From a virus, in IMG/VR virus record IMGVR_UViG_3300042924_000393, positions 1 through 25,295 of that record: a stretch of 25,295 bases of DNA; one strand, written 5' to 3'. Positions within the stretch are counted from its first letter, which is position 1. Every line of letters starts with the position of its first letter. The notes beneath the pieces are model-generated. The model did no database searches, was not told the DNA's origin, and saw nothing but the letters and a program-made list of their open reading frames with translations. Of this stretch, positions 1 through 6,781 are shown piece after piece. The position numbers and the translations under genes were made by a program.

Positions 1-78
1 TACATGCGCGAGAATGATCCGAGGATGCCTATGTTCAAAGAACGTAAGTCCACGGTCACTTTCGGAAAAGGTACTTAA
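1..78 (+). CDS. C-terminal end of an upstream phage gene (partial)
   Basis: Frame 1 is open from the window edge to TAA at 76-78 and gives 25 residues ending in FGKGT. The tail is basic and polar. It sits 17 nt before the decoration-like gene, so it belongs to the same head-gene run; a portal, protease or scaffold gene would be expected at this place, but 25 residues are too few to identify it. Confidence 0.6.
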   Translation, partial: YMRENDPRMPMFKERKSTVTFGKGT

Positions 79-95
79 TTTTTTTGGAGTCTTAA

Positions 96-710
96 ATGGC
101 ATATCCTACCGTTTCTAAGACGTATGGTCTGAAGCCAATCAACCGATTGGATGGTCTGCCCTACGCCGGAGCGATCCGTCAAATCCCTATTGCAGCTGGC
201 TACGCTACTGCAATTTTCAATGGTGATACTGTTCAGGTAGATACCAATGGTTATTTGATTGCAAACACCACTTCTAATTCTGGCGACAGCATTGGTGTGT
301 TGGTTGGTTGCAGCTACACAAATTCCAGCGGTCAATTTACCAACGGTCAGTACTACCCTGCTGCCCAGTCTACATCTACACAATTGGCCTTTGGCTTTGT
401 TGTGGATGATCCCAATGCGGTCTTCCGTGTTGCAGCTACCAGCGGTCAAACTACCGTGCCTACAGCTTTTAGCCGTGCATTGGTTGGTTCCAACGTTGCG
501 TTGTCTGTTAACACCGGTAGCACCACAACTGGTGATTCGTTCTATGGTATTGACGGCGCGTCCGCTGGTACTACAGCTACGCTTCCTATTCGTGTCGTTG
601 ATGTTGTACCTGATACAGCCACTGGCGCAGCTAACGTTGCCGCTACGACTTACTTTGAATTCTTGGTCAAGTTCAACTTGCACCAATACACTGACACCAC
701 TGGTGTTTAA
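96..710 (+). CDS. Putative capsid decoration / head structural protein
   Basis: 204 residues, rich in Ser, Thr, Ala and Gly, predicted all-beta, without signal peptide or membrane segment. The N-terminus (MAYPTVSKTYGLKPIN, then a RQIPIAAGYATAIFNGD stretch) is a pattern I associate with small virion proteins encoded beside the capsid gene in uncultured aquatic phages. The start has a GGAG Shine-Dalgarno at 85-88, and the stop lies 10 nt before the capsid gene, so the two are co-expressed. A head decoration (cement) role is inferred from position, size and composition; a scaffold is unlikely because it is not helical or charged. The large open frame on the opposite strand here is a shadow. Confidence 0.7.
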   Translation: MAYPTVSKTYGLKPINRLDGLPYAGAIRQIPIAAGYATAIFNGDTVQVDTNGYLIANTTSNSGDSIGVLVGCSYTNSSGQFTNGQYYPAAQSTSTQLAFGFVVDDPNAVFRVAATSGQTTVPTAFSRALVGSNVALSVNTGSTTTGDSFYGIDGASAGTTATLPIRVVDVVPDTATGAANVAATTYFEFLVKFNLHQYTDTTGV

Positions 711-720
711 GGAGTAACAA

Positions 721-1629
721 ATGGCTATTTCACGCGCACAACTGCTCAAAGAATTGCTCCCCGGCTTGAACGCATTGTTCGGTCTTGAGTACGCTAAATA
801 CGGCGAAGAGCACAAAGAGATCTACGAAACAGAGTCATCTGAGCGTAGCTTCGAAGAAGAGACAAAGCTTTCTGGTTTCTCTGCTGCACCTGTTAAGAAC
901 GAGGGCTCTGCCATCGCTTATGACAACGCACAAGAAGCATGGACTGCACGTTACACCCACGAAACCATTGCGATGGGCTTCTCCATCACTGAGGAAGCTG
1001 TGGAAGATAACTTGTATGACAGCTTGTCTTCACGTTATACCAAGGCTCTGGCCCGTGGTATGGCTTACACAAAGCAAGTTAAGGCCGCTTACGTCCTGAA
1101 CAACGCTTTCACTGGCGGCCCTACATACGGCGACGGTCAAGTGTTGTGCTCAACAGCACACCCCTTGGTTTCCGGTGGCACTAACAGCAACACTCCATCT
1201 ACCGCTTCTGACCTGAACGAGACTTCTCTTGAGAATGCCGTTATTCAGATCGCTGCTTGGACAGACGAGCGTGGTTTGCTGATCGCCGCTAAGCCCAAGA
1301 AGTTGGTTGTTCCTCCTTCATTGATGTTCGTTGCTACCCGCTTGCTCGAGACCGAGTTGCGCGTTGGTACTAACGACAATGACATCAACGCATTGAAGAA
1401 CAACGGTTCTATTCCTGATGGCTACTGCGTTAACCACTTCTTGACAGACACCAATGCTTGGTTCCTGTTGACTGACGTGCCTAACGGCTTGAAGCACTTC
1501 GTCCGTACTCCTATGAGCACTGGAATGGACGGGGATTTTGACACCGGCAACGTGAGATACAAAGCTCGCGAGCGTTATAGCTTCGGCGTTTCTGATCCAC
1601 TCGGTATTTTTGGCTCTCCCGGAGCCTAA
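721..1629 (+). CDS. Major capsid protein (Mu gpT-like / HK97-fold)
   Basis: 302 residues. The acidic helical N-terminal arm (LLKELLPGLNALFGLEYAKY, then many Glu), the central GFSITEEAVEDNLYD segment and the C-terminal run with AWFLLTDVPNGLKHFVRTP followed by VRYKARERYSFGVSDP match what I know of Mu gpT-like major head subunits. These have the HK97 fold and assemble the icosahedral shell. The length is typical. The start follows an AAGGAG-type ribosome site (709-714) directly after the decoration-like gene. A UUCG-loop terminator follows the stop, as expected for a gene needing very high expression. There is no fused protease domain. The capsid role is well supported; the exact family is less sure. 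Confidence 0.88.
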   Translation: MAISRAQLLKELLPGLNALFGLEYAKYGEEHKEIYETESSERSFEEETKLSGFSAAPVKNEGSAIAYDNAQEAWTARYTHETIAMGFSITEEAVEDNLYDSLSSRYTKALARGMAYTKQVKAAYVLNNAFTGGPTYGDGQVLCSTAHPLVSGGTNSNTPSTASDLNETSLENAVIQIAAWTDERGLLIAAKPKKLVVPPSLMFVATRLLETELRVGTNDNDINALKNNGSIPDGYCVNHFLTDTNAWFLLTDVPNGLKHFVRTPMSTGMDGDFDTGNVRYKARERYSFGVSDPLGIFGSPGA

Positions 1630-1645
1630 TCCATCTGGATTTGAT

Positions 1646-1670
1646 AAGGGGCTTCGGCCCCTTTTCTTTT
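1646..1670 (+). terminator. Rho-independent terminator after the capsid gene
   Basis: A 7-bp perfect stem AAGGGGC (1646-1652) pairs with GCCCCTT (1657-1663) around a UUCG tetraloop, followed by a T-rich tail to 1670. It begins 16 nt after the capsid stop. It would limit readthrough from the capsid mRNA into the HNH gene. Confidence 0.85.
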
Positions 1671-1671
1671 G

Positions 1672-1680
1672 TGGTACAAT
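1672..1680 (+). promoter_or_regulatory. Possible extended -10 promoter for the HNH gene
   Basis: TGG followed by TACAAT forms an extended -10 element (5 of 6 matches to TATAAT plus the TGn motif) just after the terminator and 30 nt before the HNH start codon. No good -35 box is visible, since its place is taken by the terminator stem. This is inference from consensus only. Confidence 0.35.
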
Positions 1681-1709
1681 TACCGGTATCGTAACAAAAG
1701 GACCGTAAA

Positions 1710-2312
1710 ATGGATACCACAAACCTACCCGCAACCCGAGAAGAAGCTAAGAAAACCGGCAGTAAGTATTATTTCACTGGACAACCCTGCAAACACGGGC
1801 ACATTGCGGCACGCAAAACCAAGGGGTCCTGCGTCGAGTGCTTGCAAGTCGAATGGGCAAAAGGCAATGTTGAGCGCGCAGAATATTTCAAACAGTACAA
1901 CCAATCCGATGCCGGGCAAAAAGCTAAACGTGATTACTACGGGCGTAATAAAGAAACCGTTATTGCTCGCGCGCAAGGACGCCCGGATGTTGCCAAAAAC
2001 CAATATAAACAAAAATACAAGGAAGCCAATCCAGAGTTGTACCGAGAGCTTGTTAGCTTACGCCGTCGTCGCTTTCGTCAAGCCACACCTAAGTGGTTGA
2101 GCGCCGAACAAAAAATGGAGATACGTTTGAAGTACCGGCTTGCAATTGAGCTTAGTCGAGCAACCGGCATTCGTCATGCGGTGGATCACGAAATCCCATT
2201 GCAAGGTGAAGATGTGTGCGGCTTGCACGTGCCATGGAACCTACGTGTCATTACGCAAGAAGAAAATTTAAAGAAGTCCAACAAACTTGTTGCACCACAA
2301 GAATCGTCATGA
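1710..2312 (+). CDS. Free-standing HNH endonuclease (homing-type)
   Basis: 200 residues. N-terminal zinc-ribbon-like pattern: Cys27, His29, His31, then Cys41-x-x-Cys44. A Lys/Arg-rich helical linker (about 45-150) follows. The C-terminal HNH core has Asp159-His160, His173, PWNL with Asn177, and a final KKSNK with Asn191. The motif VCGLHVPWNLRVI is characteristic of phage HNH nucleases with a metal-dependent His-Me finger active site. Such enzymes are typically selfish homing endonucleases that cut an allele lacking them; some aid packaging. AAAGGA at 1698-1703 serves as ribosome site. The gene interrupts the structural run, lies behind a terminator and is more A-rich than its neighbours, all consistent with insertion. 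The real start is the ATG at 1710; the overlapping frame at 1669-2100 is a shadow. Confidence 0.85.
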   Translation: MDTTNLPATREEAKKTGSKYYFTGQPCKHGHIAARKTKGSCVECLQVEWAKGNVERAEYFKQYNQSDAGQKAKRDYYGRNKETVIARAQGRPDVAKNQYKQKYKEANPELYRELVSLRRRRFRQATPKWLSAEQKMEIRLKYRLAIELSRATGIRHAVDHEIPLQGEDVCGLHVPWNLRVITQEENLKKSNKLVAPQESS

Positions 2313-2318
2313 TATATT
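2290..2318 (+). promoter_or_regulatory. Possible sigma70-type promoter downstream of the HNH gene
   Basis: TTGCAC (2290-2295) and TATATT (2313-2318) are separated by 17 nt. The -10 matches 5 of 6 consensus bases, the -35 only 3 of 6. It overlaps the HNH stop codon and would restart transcription into the next structural gene, leaving a leader of roughly 85 nt. Consensus matching only. Confidence 0.3.
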
Positions 2319-2339
2319 GCAAATACCCCGGGGTTCCCG

Positions 2340-2382
2340 GTGCATCAAACTGACCCGGCAGACGACATACCGATTGATGCGC
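2340..2382 (+). repeat. Inverted repeat in the leader of the 2410 gene
   Basis: GTGCATCAA (2340-2348) can pair with TTGATGCGC (2374-2382), giving nine pairs with one G-U wobble and a 25-nt loop. A smaller CCGGG-GTT-CCCGG hairpin lies just upstream (2328-2340). No T-tract follows, so it is not a terminator. It could be an operator or an mRNA leader structure; its function is unknown. Confidence 0.4.
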
Positions 2383-2409
2383 TGATCTTGTATGTAAGGA
2401 CAATTTATC

Positions 2410-2910
2410 ATGGCATTATCAACCACCCAAAGTATCTGGCGTTCTGGTGGCGGCGATCAAACTCGTACCGCTTATTGTGGCTCCGGCTTAATGGCCGCCC
2501 AGTTTTACATTTCCGGCGCTTCTGCTGCTGGTACATCCGCTAAAATTTCTTCAGCCACTGGCGCTCCCGCAGTTGTTTTGCCTGCTGGTGCTATCGTTGT
2601 TGAGATCCAAGCTGTTTGCGCTGCCACTGGCGGTACAACTCCCACCTTTGACATGGGCTTCACTTTGTACGGTACTTCTACTGCTACAAACACAGGCTTG
2701 GTGTCTGCTGCTGTTGCTACCACAGGCAAGTTAGTAATCAATATGGCTTCAGCTACTGCTGGCGCTAACATGGGCACAACCATGTCTGCAACTAAACTGG
2801 TGACTATCACTGGTGGCGGTACTTCTGGCGATGCTCCTACCGGTGGTTCTATCACTGGTACGATTCTGTACTTCGTTGCTGACCCATTGCTTGGCCAACA
2901 AAACGATTAA
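2410..2910 (+). CDS. Putative virion protein, Gly/Ala/Thr-rich
   Basis: 166 residues, no charged core, predicted beta-rich, very high in Gly, Ala and Thr (for example TGGGTSGDAPTGGSITGTIL near the C-terminus). No catalytic motif, signal peptide or transmembrane helix. The start is the ATG after TAAGGA (2396-2401). It lies between the HNH gene and a UUCG terminator, downstream of a candidate promoter, and so may be its own transcription unit. Composition and location suggest a head decoration, fibre or other capsid-surface protein; I do not recognise a named family. Confidence 0.65.
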   Translation: MALSTTQSIWRSGGGDQTRTAYCGSGLMAAQFYISGASAAGTSAKISSATGAPAVVLPAGAIVVEIQAVCAATGGTTPTFDMGFTLYGTSTATNTGLVSAAVATTGKLVINMASATAGANMGTTMSATKLVTITGGGTSGDAPTGGSITGTILYFVADPLLGQQND

Positions 2911-2918
2911 TTGATCTA

Positions 2919-2939
2919 GGGGGCTTCGGCCCCCGTTTT
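2919..2939 (+). terminator. Second UUCG-loop terminator
   Basis: GGGGGC (2919-2924) pairs with GCCCCC (2929-2934) around UUCG, followed by GTTTT. It starts 9 nt after the stop of the 2410 gene. The T-tract is shorter than at the first terminator, so partial readthrough is likely. Confidence 0.75.
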
Positions 2940-2953
2940 AAAGGAGATTAATT

Positions 2954-3235
2954 ATGGGTATGCAAACCGACGTTAAAGCAGTGCACGTTGAAGCTACAGG
3001 CACTATGGTGTCTGGACGCAACAGACTTAAAGGATACCATTGCATTTCTGGTGGTACAGCTGGAGATGTTATCTTCCGTAATGGCGGCGCAAGCGGTACT
3101 GTATTGTTGCAGTTTAATATTGGAACTGGAACGCAGCCAATTACCATGCCTATTCCCGGCGAAGGTATTTTGTTTGCAACTAGCATCCATGTGACATTAC
3201 CTGCAACCGCAAAAATTACGGCGTTCTATGGCTGA
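2954..3235 (+). CDS. Small putative structural protein
   Basis: 93 residues, predicted beta-sandwich, with a SGGTAGDVIFRNGGASGTVL core and a hydrophobic C-terminus. No membrane helix or enzyme motif. A strong AAGGAG site (2940-2945) precedes the ATG. Its end overlaps the glycosyltransferase start by 8 nt, implying coupled translation. Similar small beta proteins near capsid genes of aquatic phages are usually listed as hypothetical virion proteins; a head-fibre or decoration role is only a guess. Confidence 0.65.
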   Translation: MGMQTDVKAVHVEATGTMVSGRNRLKGYHCISGGTAGDVIFRNGGASGTVLLQFNIGTGTQPITMPIPGEGILFATSIHVTLPATAKITAFYG

Positions 3236-3965
3236 AGCAAAACAAGCAGTTCTGGCTGGGCGTAAGCTATTCATAGCTATCCCAGCGTATGACGGTAAGA
3301 TCAATATCAAACTCGCGTACAACATTGCGGCGTTAATGCCCAAGGCTATGCAGTTTGGTGTTGCCGTCAATATGGGCGATGTATCTGGGTGCTCAATCAT
3401 CACTATGGCTAGAAACCAATTGGTGCATGAGTTCCTCAAATCCGATGCTACAGAGCTGCTGTTTATTGATTCCGATGTGATTGCTACGGCAGATGACATC
3501 TTGCGTTTAATGGCGCAGAGTGGGGGCAAAGACATTACCGCTGGTATGTACCCACGCAGATCCAAGGATCGTAACTTTTTTGCCGATCTGTACTTTGATG
3601 AAAACCAAGACCTTGAGTTTGATGGCTCACTGATGCGTTTAAAGCGCGTTGGTACGGGTTTTATGCTGATACAGCGCCATGTCCTAGAGACGATGGTTGT
3701 TGCGCATCCTGAGTGGTTCTACGACTTCAAGGGTGAAGATATTTGCAGCGTATTTGATTTTGAAATTAAAGATGGTCACTACCTTGGTGAAGACTATCTG
3801 TTCTGTGACCGCGCTGCGGAGCACGGGTTTAAGATCTATGCAGACGTAGACATCAGTCTTCCACACGTTGGCACAGATACATTTGAAAATAACTTCAGAG
3901 AAGAGGTCGTAATGCCTTTACTTGAAGCTATCCGTAAGACCAAACTGAAAGTAGCAAATGGCTAA
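3228..3965 (+). CDS. GT-A-fold glycosyltransferase-like protein
   Basis: 245 residues. The N-terminal strand LFIAIPAYDGKI is the usual start of a nucleotide-sugar-binding Rossmann fold. ARN occurs at 61-63, and ELLFIDSDVIATADDI places a DxD-type metal/nucleotide site at Asp81-Asp83. Later GEDYLFCDRAAEHG supplies acidic residues often catalytic in family 2-like enzymes, and a C-terminal HVG supplies a possible metal-binding His. No membrane segment, so probably cytoplasmic. Substrate unknown: it could glycosylate a virion protein or modify phage DNA or host surface glycans. It starts inside the previous gene and overlaps the next by 8 nt, so it is embedded in the structural operon. Confidence 0.75.
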   Translation: MAEAKQAVLAGRKLFIAIPAYDGKINIKLAYNIAALMPKAMQFGVAVNMGDVSGCSIITMARNQLVHEFLKSDATELLFIDSDVIATADDILRLMAQSGGKDITAGMYPRRSKDRNFFADLYFDENQDLEFDGSLMRLKRVGTGFMLIQRHVLETMVVAHPEWFYDFKGEDICSVFDFEIKDGHYLGEDYLFCDRAAEHGFKIYADVDISLPHVGTDTFENNFREEVVMPLLEAIRKTKLKVANG

Positions 3966-4212
3966 GACACCAGCATGGCAGAGGAAAGAAGGCAAATCGG
4001 AGAAGGGCGGCTTGAACGCCAAGGGACGGGCCTCGTACAACAAAGCAAATCCCGGCAAGCCGGGCTTGAAGGCTCCGCAACCCGAGGGCGGCAAACGCCG
4101 CGACTCTTTCTGCGCCCGGATGGAAGGCATGAAGAAAAAGCTGACCAGCGCGAAGACGGCCAAAGATCCTGACTCTCGTATTAACAAAAGCCTGCGGGCA
4201 TGGAACTGCTGA
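3958..4212 (+). CDS. Small basic protein (DUF6321-like)
   Basis: 84 residues, strongly basic. It carries KEGKSEKGGLNAKGRASYN at the N-terminus and RRDSFCARMEGMKKKLTSAK then DPDSRINKSLRAWNC at the C-terminus, a pattern I recall as the DUF6321 family found in many phages. The function of the family is unknown. Two Cys residues (in FCARM and the terminal WNC) could matter for metal binding but do not form a standard ribbon. It overlaps the glycosyltransferase stop by 8 nt. High charge suggests nucleic-acid contact; that is inference. Confidence 0.75.
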   Translation: MAKTPAWQRKEGKSEKGGLNAKGRASYNKANPGKPGLKAPQPEGGKRRDSFCARMEGMKKKLTSAKTAKDPDSRINKSLRAWNC

Positions 4213-4213
4213 T

Positions 4214-4405
4214 ATGAGCGAGTCACACGAAACTGCTAAAAATATTGTCGACGCTTTGTCGATAATGACCGTCGTAGGAACCTTAGTTGAGATGTTGCCG
4301 TCTGTAGCCGCCATATTTACAATTGTGTGGACCGGCATCCGCATCTGGGAAACTGAGACTATTAGAAATTTGTTTGGTAGGAAAGGTAAACCCGATGCCG
4401 AGTAG
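4214..4405 (+). CDS. Small membrane protein, possible holin-like
   Basis: 63 residues with one long hydrophobic region (about residues 14-43, with Glu26 in the middle), which could be one long or two short transmembrane helices, and a basic C-terminal tail (RNLFGRKGK). It begins one base after the previous stop and overlaps the next gene by 11 nt. Size and topology fit small holins or other inner-membrane phage proteins, but it is far from the lysis cassette at 12.5-14.6 kb, so a holin role is uncertain. Confidence 0.6.
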   Translation: MSESHETAKNIVDALSIMTVVGTLVEMLPSVAAIFTIVWTGIRIWETETIRNLFGRKGKPDAE

Positions 4406-4766
4406 TTCCAAAAAACAACACAATTTCATGGCGGCGGTGGCTAACAACCCAGCGTTTGCTAAGAAAGTAGGCGTCCCACAGTCCGTGGGCAAAGACTTTA
4501 ATCAAGCGGACAAGGGCCGCAAATTTTCTAAAGGTGGCGATATGAAACACGAAGACGTGAAAATGGACAAGAAAATGATGCAGAAGGCCGTGAACAAACA
4601 CGAAGGCCGTTTGCACAAAGGTCAGCCTATGACCAAGTTGGCTAAAGGCGGCATGGCTCCATCAAAGATGGGCGCGGTGAAGACTGGTAAGACACCTGAT
4701 GGTATTGCTCAAAAAGGCAAGACTAAGGGCACAATGGTTGCCATGCGTAACGGCGGAAAGTGCTAA
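4395..4766 (+). CDS. Small Lys/Gly-rich conserved phage protein
   Basis: 123 residues from the ATG at 4395, chosen over an upstream in-frame ATG (4323) because AGGAAAGG lies at 4379-4386 and the protein start PSSSKKQHNFMAAVANNPAF is the conserved-looking one. The remainder is Lys/Gly/Met-rich, with FSKGGDM at 44-50 and LAKGGMA at 82-88 and a C-terminal NGGKC. No enzyme motif. It overlaps the small membrane gene by 11 nt. Proteins starting this way recur in phage structural regions, but their function is unknown. Charge suggests DNA contact or a capsid-interior location. Confidence 0.7.
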   Translation: MPSSSKKQHNFMAAVANNPAFAKKVGVPQSVGKDFNQADKGRKFSKGGDMKHEDVKMDKKMMQKAVNKHEGRLHKGQPMTKLAKGGMAPSKMGAVKTGKTPDGIAQKGKTKGTMVAMRNGGKC

Positions 4767-4769
4767 ATT

Positions 4770-5045
4770 ATGATGGCCAGCCGTGGGATGGGGGATATAG
4801 CCCCCAGTAAAATGCCCAAAGGCAAGCGTACAGCTCGCCGTGACGACACTGATTTCACGCAATATGCGGAAGGCGGCAAAGTCAACGCTGCTGGTAACTA
4901 CACCAAACCCGGTCTTCGCAAGAAGATTGTGTCTCAAGTAAAAGCCGCAGCAACCCACGGTACTGGCGCAGGCCAATGGTCGGCCCGTAAAGCGCAGCTT
5001 GTTGCTAAGAAGTACAAGGAAGCCGGTGGAGGGTACAGAGATTGA
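4770..5045 (+). CDS. Small basic conserved phage protein
   Basis: 91 residues. Acidic-basic N-terminus, YAEGGKV at 32-38, and a C-terminal GTGAGQWSARKAQLVAKKY followed by KEAGGGYRD, which looks conserved among phages. Highly basic, no membrane helix. The ribosome site is GGAAAG in the end of the previous gene. Its stop overlaps a TTG start of the next gene (TTGA). Function unknown. Confidence 0.7.
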   Translation: MMASRGMGDIAPSKMPKGKRTARRDDTDFTQYAEGGKVNAAGNYTKPGLRKKIVSQVKAAATHGTGAGQWSARKAQLVAKKYKEAGGGYRD

Positions 5046-5275
5046 AAGCTCCTCAGAAATCGCTCAAAGACTGGGGCGACCAGAAGTGGCGCACTAAGTC
5101 TGGTAAACCGTCAAGCAAGACGGGTGAGCGATATTTGCCTGAAGCAGCAATTAAATCTTTGTCCCCTCAAGAGTATGCGGCTACGACTAAAGCCAAACGT
5201 GCTGGTAAAGCCGCTGGCAAACAGTTTGTAGCCCAACCCAAAAAGATTGCAAAGAAAACGGCAGGATTTAGATGA
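5042..5275 (+). CDS. Small basic protein (DUF5872-like), TTG start
   Basis: 77 residues. It starts at TTG 5042, overlapping the previous stop in a TTGA arrangement, with GGTGGAGG-type purines upstream (5024-5031). The sequence KSLKDWGDQKWRTKSGKPSS then TGERYLPEAAIKSLSPQEYA and a Lys-rich tail resemble the DUF5872 family, which is common in phages and in giant and algal viruses; function unknown. No ATG in frame restores the conserved N-terminus, so TTG is preferred. It ends in an ATGA overlap with the adaptor gene. Confidence 0.75.
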   Translation: MKAPQKSLKDWGDQKWRTKSGKPSSKTGERYLPEAAIKSLSPQEYAATTKAKRAGKAAGKQFVAQPKKIAKKTAGFR

Positions 5276-6201
5276 CCACAACTGGCTCAACCCTATTTAA
5301 CATGGACTTCACGGAGATTGCCGAGGAAGCGTGGGAGCGAGCCGGTCGTGAAATGCGTTCAGGCTATGACCTGCGTACAGCTCGTCGGTCAATGAACTTG
5401 ATGACTATTGAGTGGCAGTCTAAGGGCATTAACATGTGGACAATGGAGCAGGGGATTATCAACCTGACTCCGGGCTTGGCTACATACGCCCTGCCAACAG
5501 ATACGATTGATTTGCTGGAGCATGTGATTCGTACCGGATCAAACACTTCTTCTACACAGGCAGACCTGACAATCTCGCGTATTAGTGTTTCTACTTACGC
5601 CACTATTCCAAATAAACTTAGCCAAGCTCGCCCAATTCAAGTTTGGATTCAACGCTTGTCTGGAGAAACCAACCCAACAAATTCAGTTCTTGTTGGCGCA
5701 ATAAGCTCCACAGATACAACAATCACGCTAAACACGGTGGTTGGACTAGCTAACGCTGGCTTTATCCGAATTGGCACTGAAGATATTTACTACACATACG
5801 TCACAGGGAATACCCTAGGTGGTGTATTCCGCGGTCAAAACAATACAACCGCAGCAGCTCATAGCGATGGCGATGCTATCTTTGTTCCCCAGCTTCCTGC
5901 TGTAACTTTGTGGCCTACCCCTGATAACTCAACGCCCTATCAGTTCGTATACTGGAGACTGCGCAGAGTGCAGGATGCCGGTGCTGGTGTTGAGACAGCA
6001 GACATGAACTTCCGTTTCTTGCCTTGTTTAGTGGCTGGCTTGGCTTATCACATTGCCGTTAAAGTGCCGGAGTTGATGCCCCGCATTCAGATGCTTAAGC
6101 AGATGTACGACGAAACATTTGAGATCGCGGCTGGTGAAGATCGCGAGAAAGCTCCAGTCAGGTTTGTGCCAAGACAACAGTACATCGGTGGTAGCTACTA
6201 A
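5272..6201 (+). CDS. Head-tail adaptor, P22 gp4-like
   Basis: 309 residues. The helical N-terminus (FTEIAEEAWERAGREM, then RRSMNLMTIEWQSKGINMW) and the later VTLWPTPDNSTPYQFVYWRL and C-terminal helices are typical of P22 gp4-like adaptors, which sit under the portal, seal packaged DNA and connect it to the tail. Residues about 138-205 form an extra beta module (DTTITLNTVVGLANAGFIRI, ending with AAAHSDGDAIFVP) inserted in a loop between core segments. The gene overlaps both neighbours (ATGA upstream, TAATG downstream). The assignment by pattern is good; the insert makes it longer than the minimal family form. Confidence 0.85.
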   Translation: MTTTGSTLFNMDFTEIAEEAWERAGREMRSGYDLRTARRSMNLMTIEWQSKGINMWTMEQGIINLTPGLATYALPTDTIDLLEHVIRTGSNTSSTQADLTISRISVSTYATIPNKLSQARPIQVWIQRLSGETNPTNSVLVGAISSTDTTITLNTVVGLANAGFIRIGTEDIYYTYVTGNTLGGVFRGQNNTTAAAHSDGDAIFVPQLPAVTLWPTPDNSTPYQFVYWRLRRVQDAGAGVETADMNFRFLPCLVAGLAYHIAVKVPELMPRIQMLKQMYDETFEIAAGEDREKAPVRFVPRQQYIGGSY

Positions 6202-6584
6202 TGGGCAATAGGTTTGCATCCGGCAAGATAGCGATTGCTGAATGTGATCGCTGCGGCCAGCAGTACAGATTAAAGCAGCTTAAGACTGAGATCATTAAGC
6301 AGCGCAAGTACGAGCTGTTGGTTTGCCCTACATGCTGGGATCCAGATCAGCCGCAGTTAATGTTGGGAACGTTCCCAGTGGATGACCCGCAGGCTCTGCG
6401 TAACCCTCGCAAAGACACAACGTATGTGACTTCGGGTGTAAACGCAAACGGTAATTTGTCTGGCGGTTCACGAGACATTCAGTGGGGCTGGTATCCCGTT
6501 GGGGGGGCTAGTTTAAATGATGCAGGATTGACACCAAACTACTTGGTGGCAACAACATTTGTTGGTACAGTATCAATATCTTAA
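6201..6584 (+). CDS. Zinc-ribbon conserved phage protein
   Basis: 127 residues. Cys15-x-x-Cys18 and Cys42-x-x-Cys45 form a four-Cys zinc ribbon near the N-terminus, followed by a Pro/Asp-rich segment (DPQALRNPRKDT) and a hydrophobic beta-rich C-terminal part that looks exposed on a particle. It shares its first base with the adaptor stop. Such ribbon proteins next to gp4-like adaptors recur in aquatic phages. A virion or assembly role is inferred from position; a nucleic-acid-binding role is the alternative. Confidence 0.7.
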   Translation: MGNRFASGKIAIAECDRCGQQYRLKQLKTEIIKQRKYELLVCPTCWDPDQPQLMLGTFPVDDPQALRNPRKDTTYVTSGVNANGNLSGGSRDIQWGWYPVGGASLNDAGLTPNYLVATTFVGTVSIS

Positions 6585-6594
6585 GGAGTTAATT

Positions 6595-6774
6595 ATGGCA
6601 TTCACACGATCAGCAGACGGCATTGCTAAAAAAGGTAAGACCGTTGGCAAAAACTACGGCGATAGCGGCCCCGTTGCTAAAATGATGCACGGCGGCAAAA
6701 AAACTAAAGGCGTGACTGGTAAAGCCATGCGTGCAGTTGGTCGCAACATGGCCCGCGCAAACAACCAAAAGTGA
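6595..6774 (+). CDS. Tiny Lys/Gly-rich protein
   Basis: 59 residues from the ATG at 6595, preceded by a strong AAGGAG at 6583-6588; an upstream in-frame ATG at 6559 lies inside the previous gene and lacks a ribosome site. Sequence is almost all Lys, Gly, Ala, Met and Arg (GIAKKGKTVGKNYGDSG, MMHGGKK). Its GIAKKGKT resembles the GIAQKGKT of the 4395 protein, suggesting the two are related. Function unknown. Confidence 0.65.
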   Translation: MAFTRSADGIAKKGKTVGKNYGDSGPVAKMMHGGKKTKGVTGKAMRAVGRNMARANNQK

Positions 6775-6781
6775 GGCTGAT

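Noticed and set aside
75-815. A 246-codon open frame on the minus strand opposite the decoration and capsid genes
   Set aside because: It lies antisense to two well-supported genes, has a Cys/Ser/Arg composition typical of complementary translation, and no ribosome site.
1669-2100. A 143-codon frame overlapping the HNH gene
   Set aside because: Out of frame with an HNH gene whose motifs are clear; no domain or ribosome site of its own.
4323-4394. Upstream ATG for the 4395 gene
   Set aside because: It lies inside the membrane-protein gene without a ribosome site, while 4395 has AGGAAAGG and the conserved-looking N-terminus.
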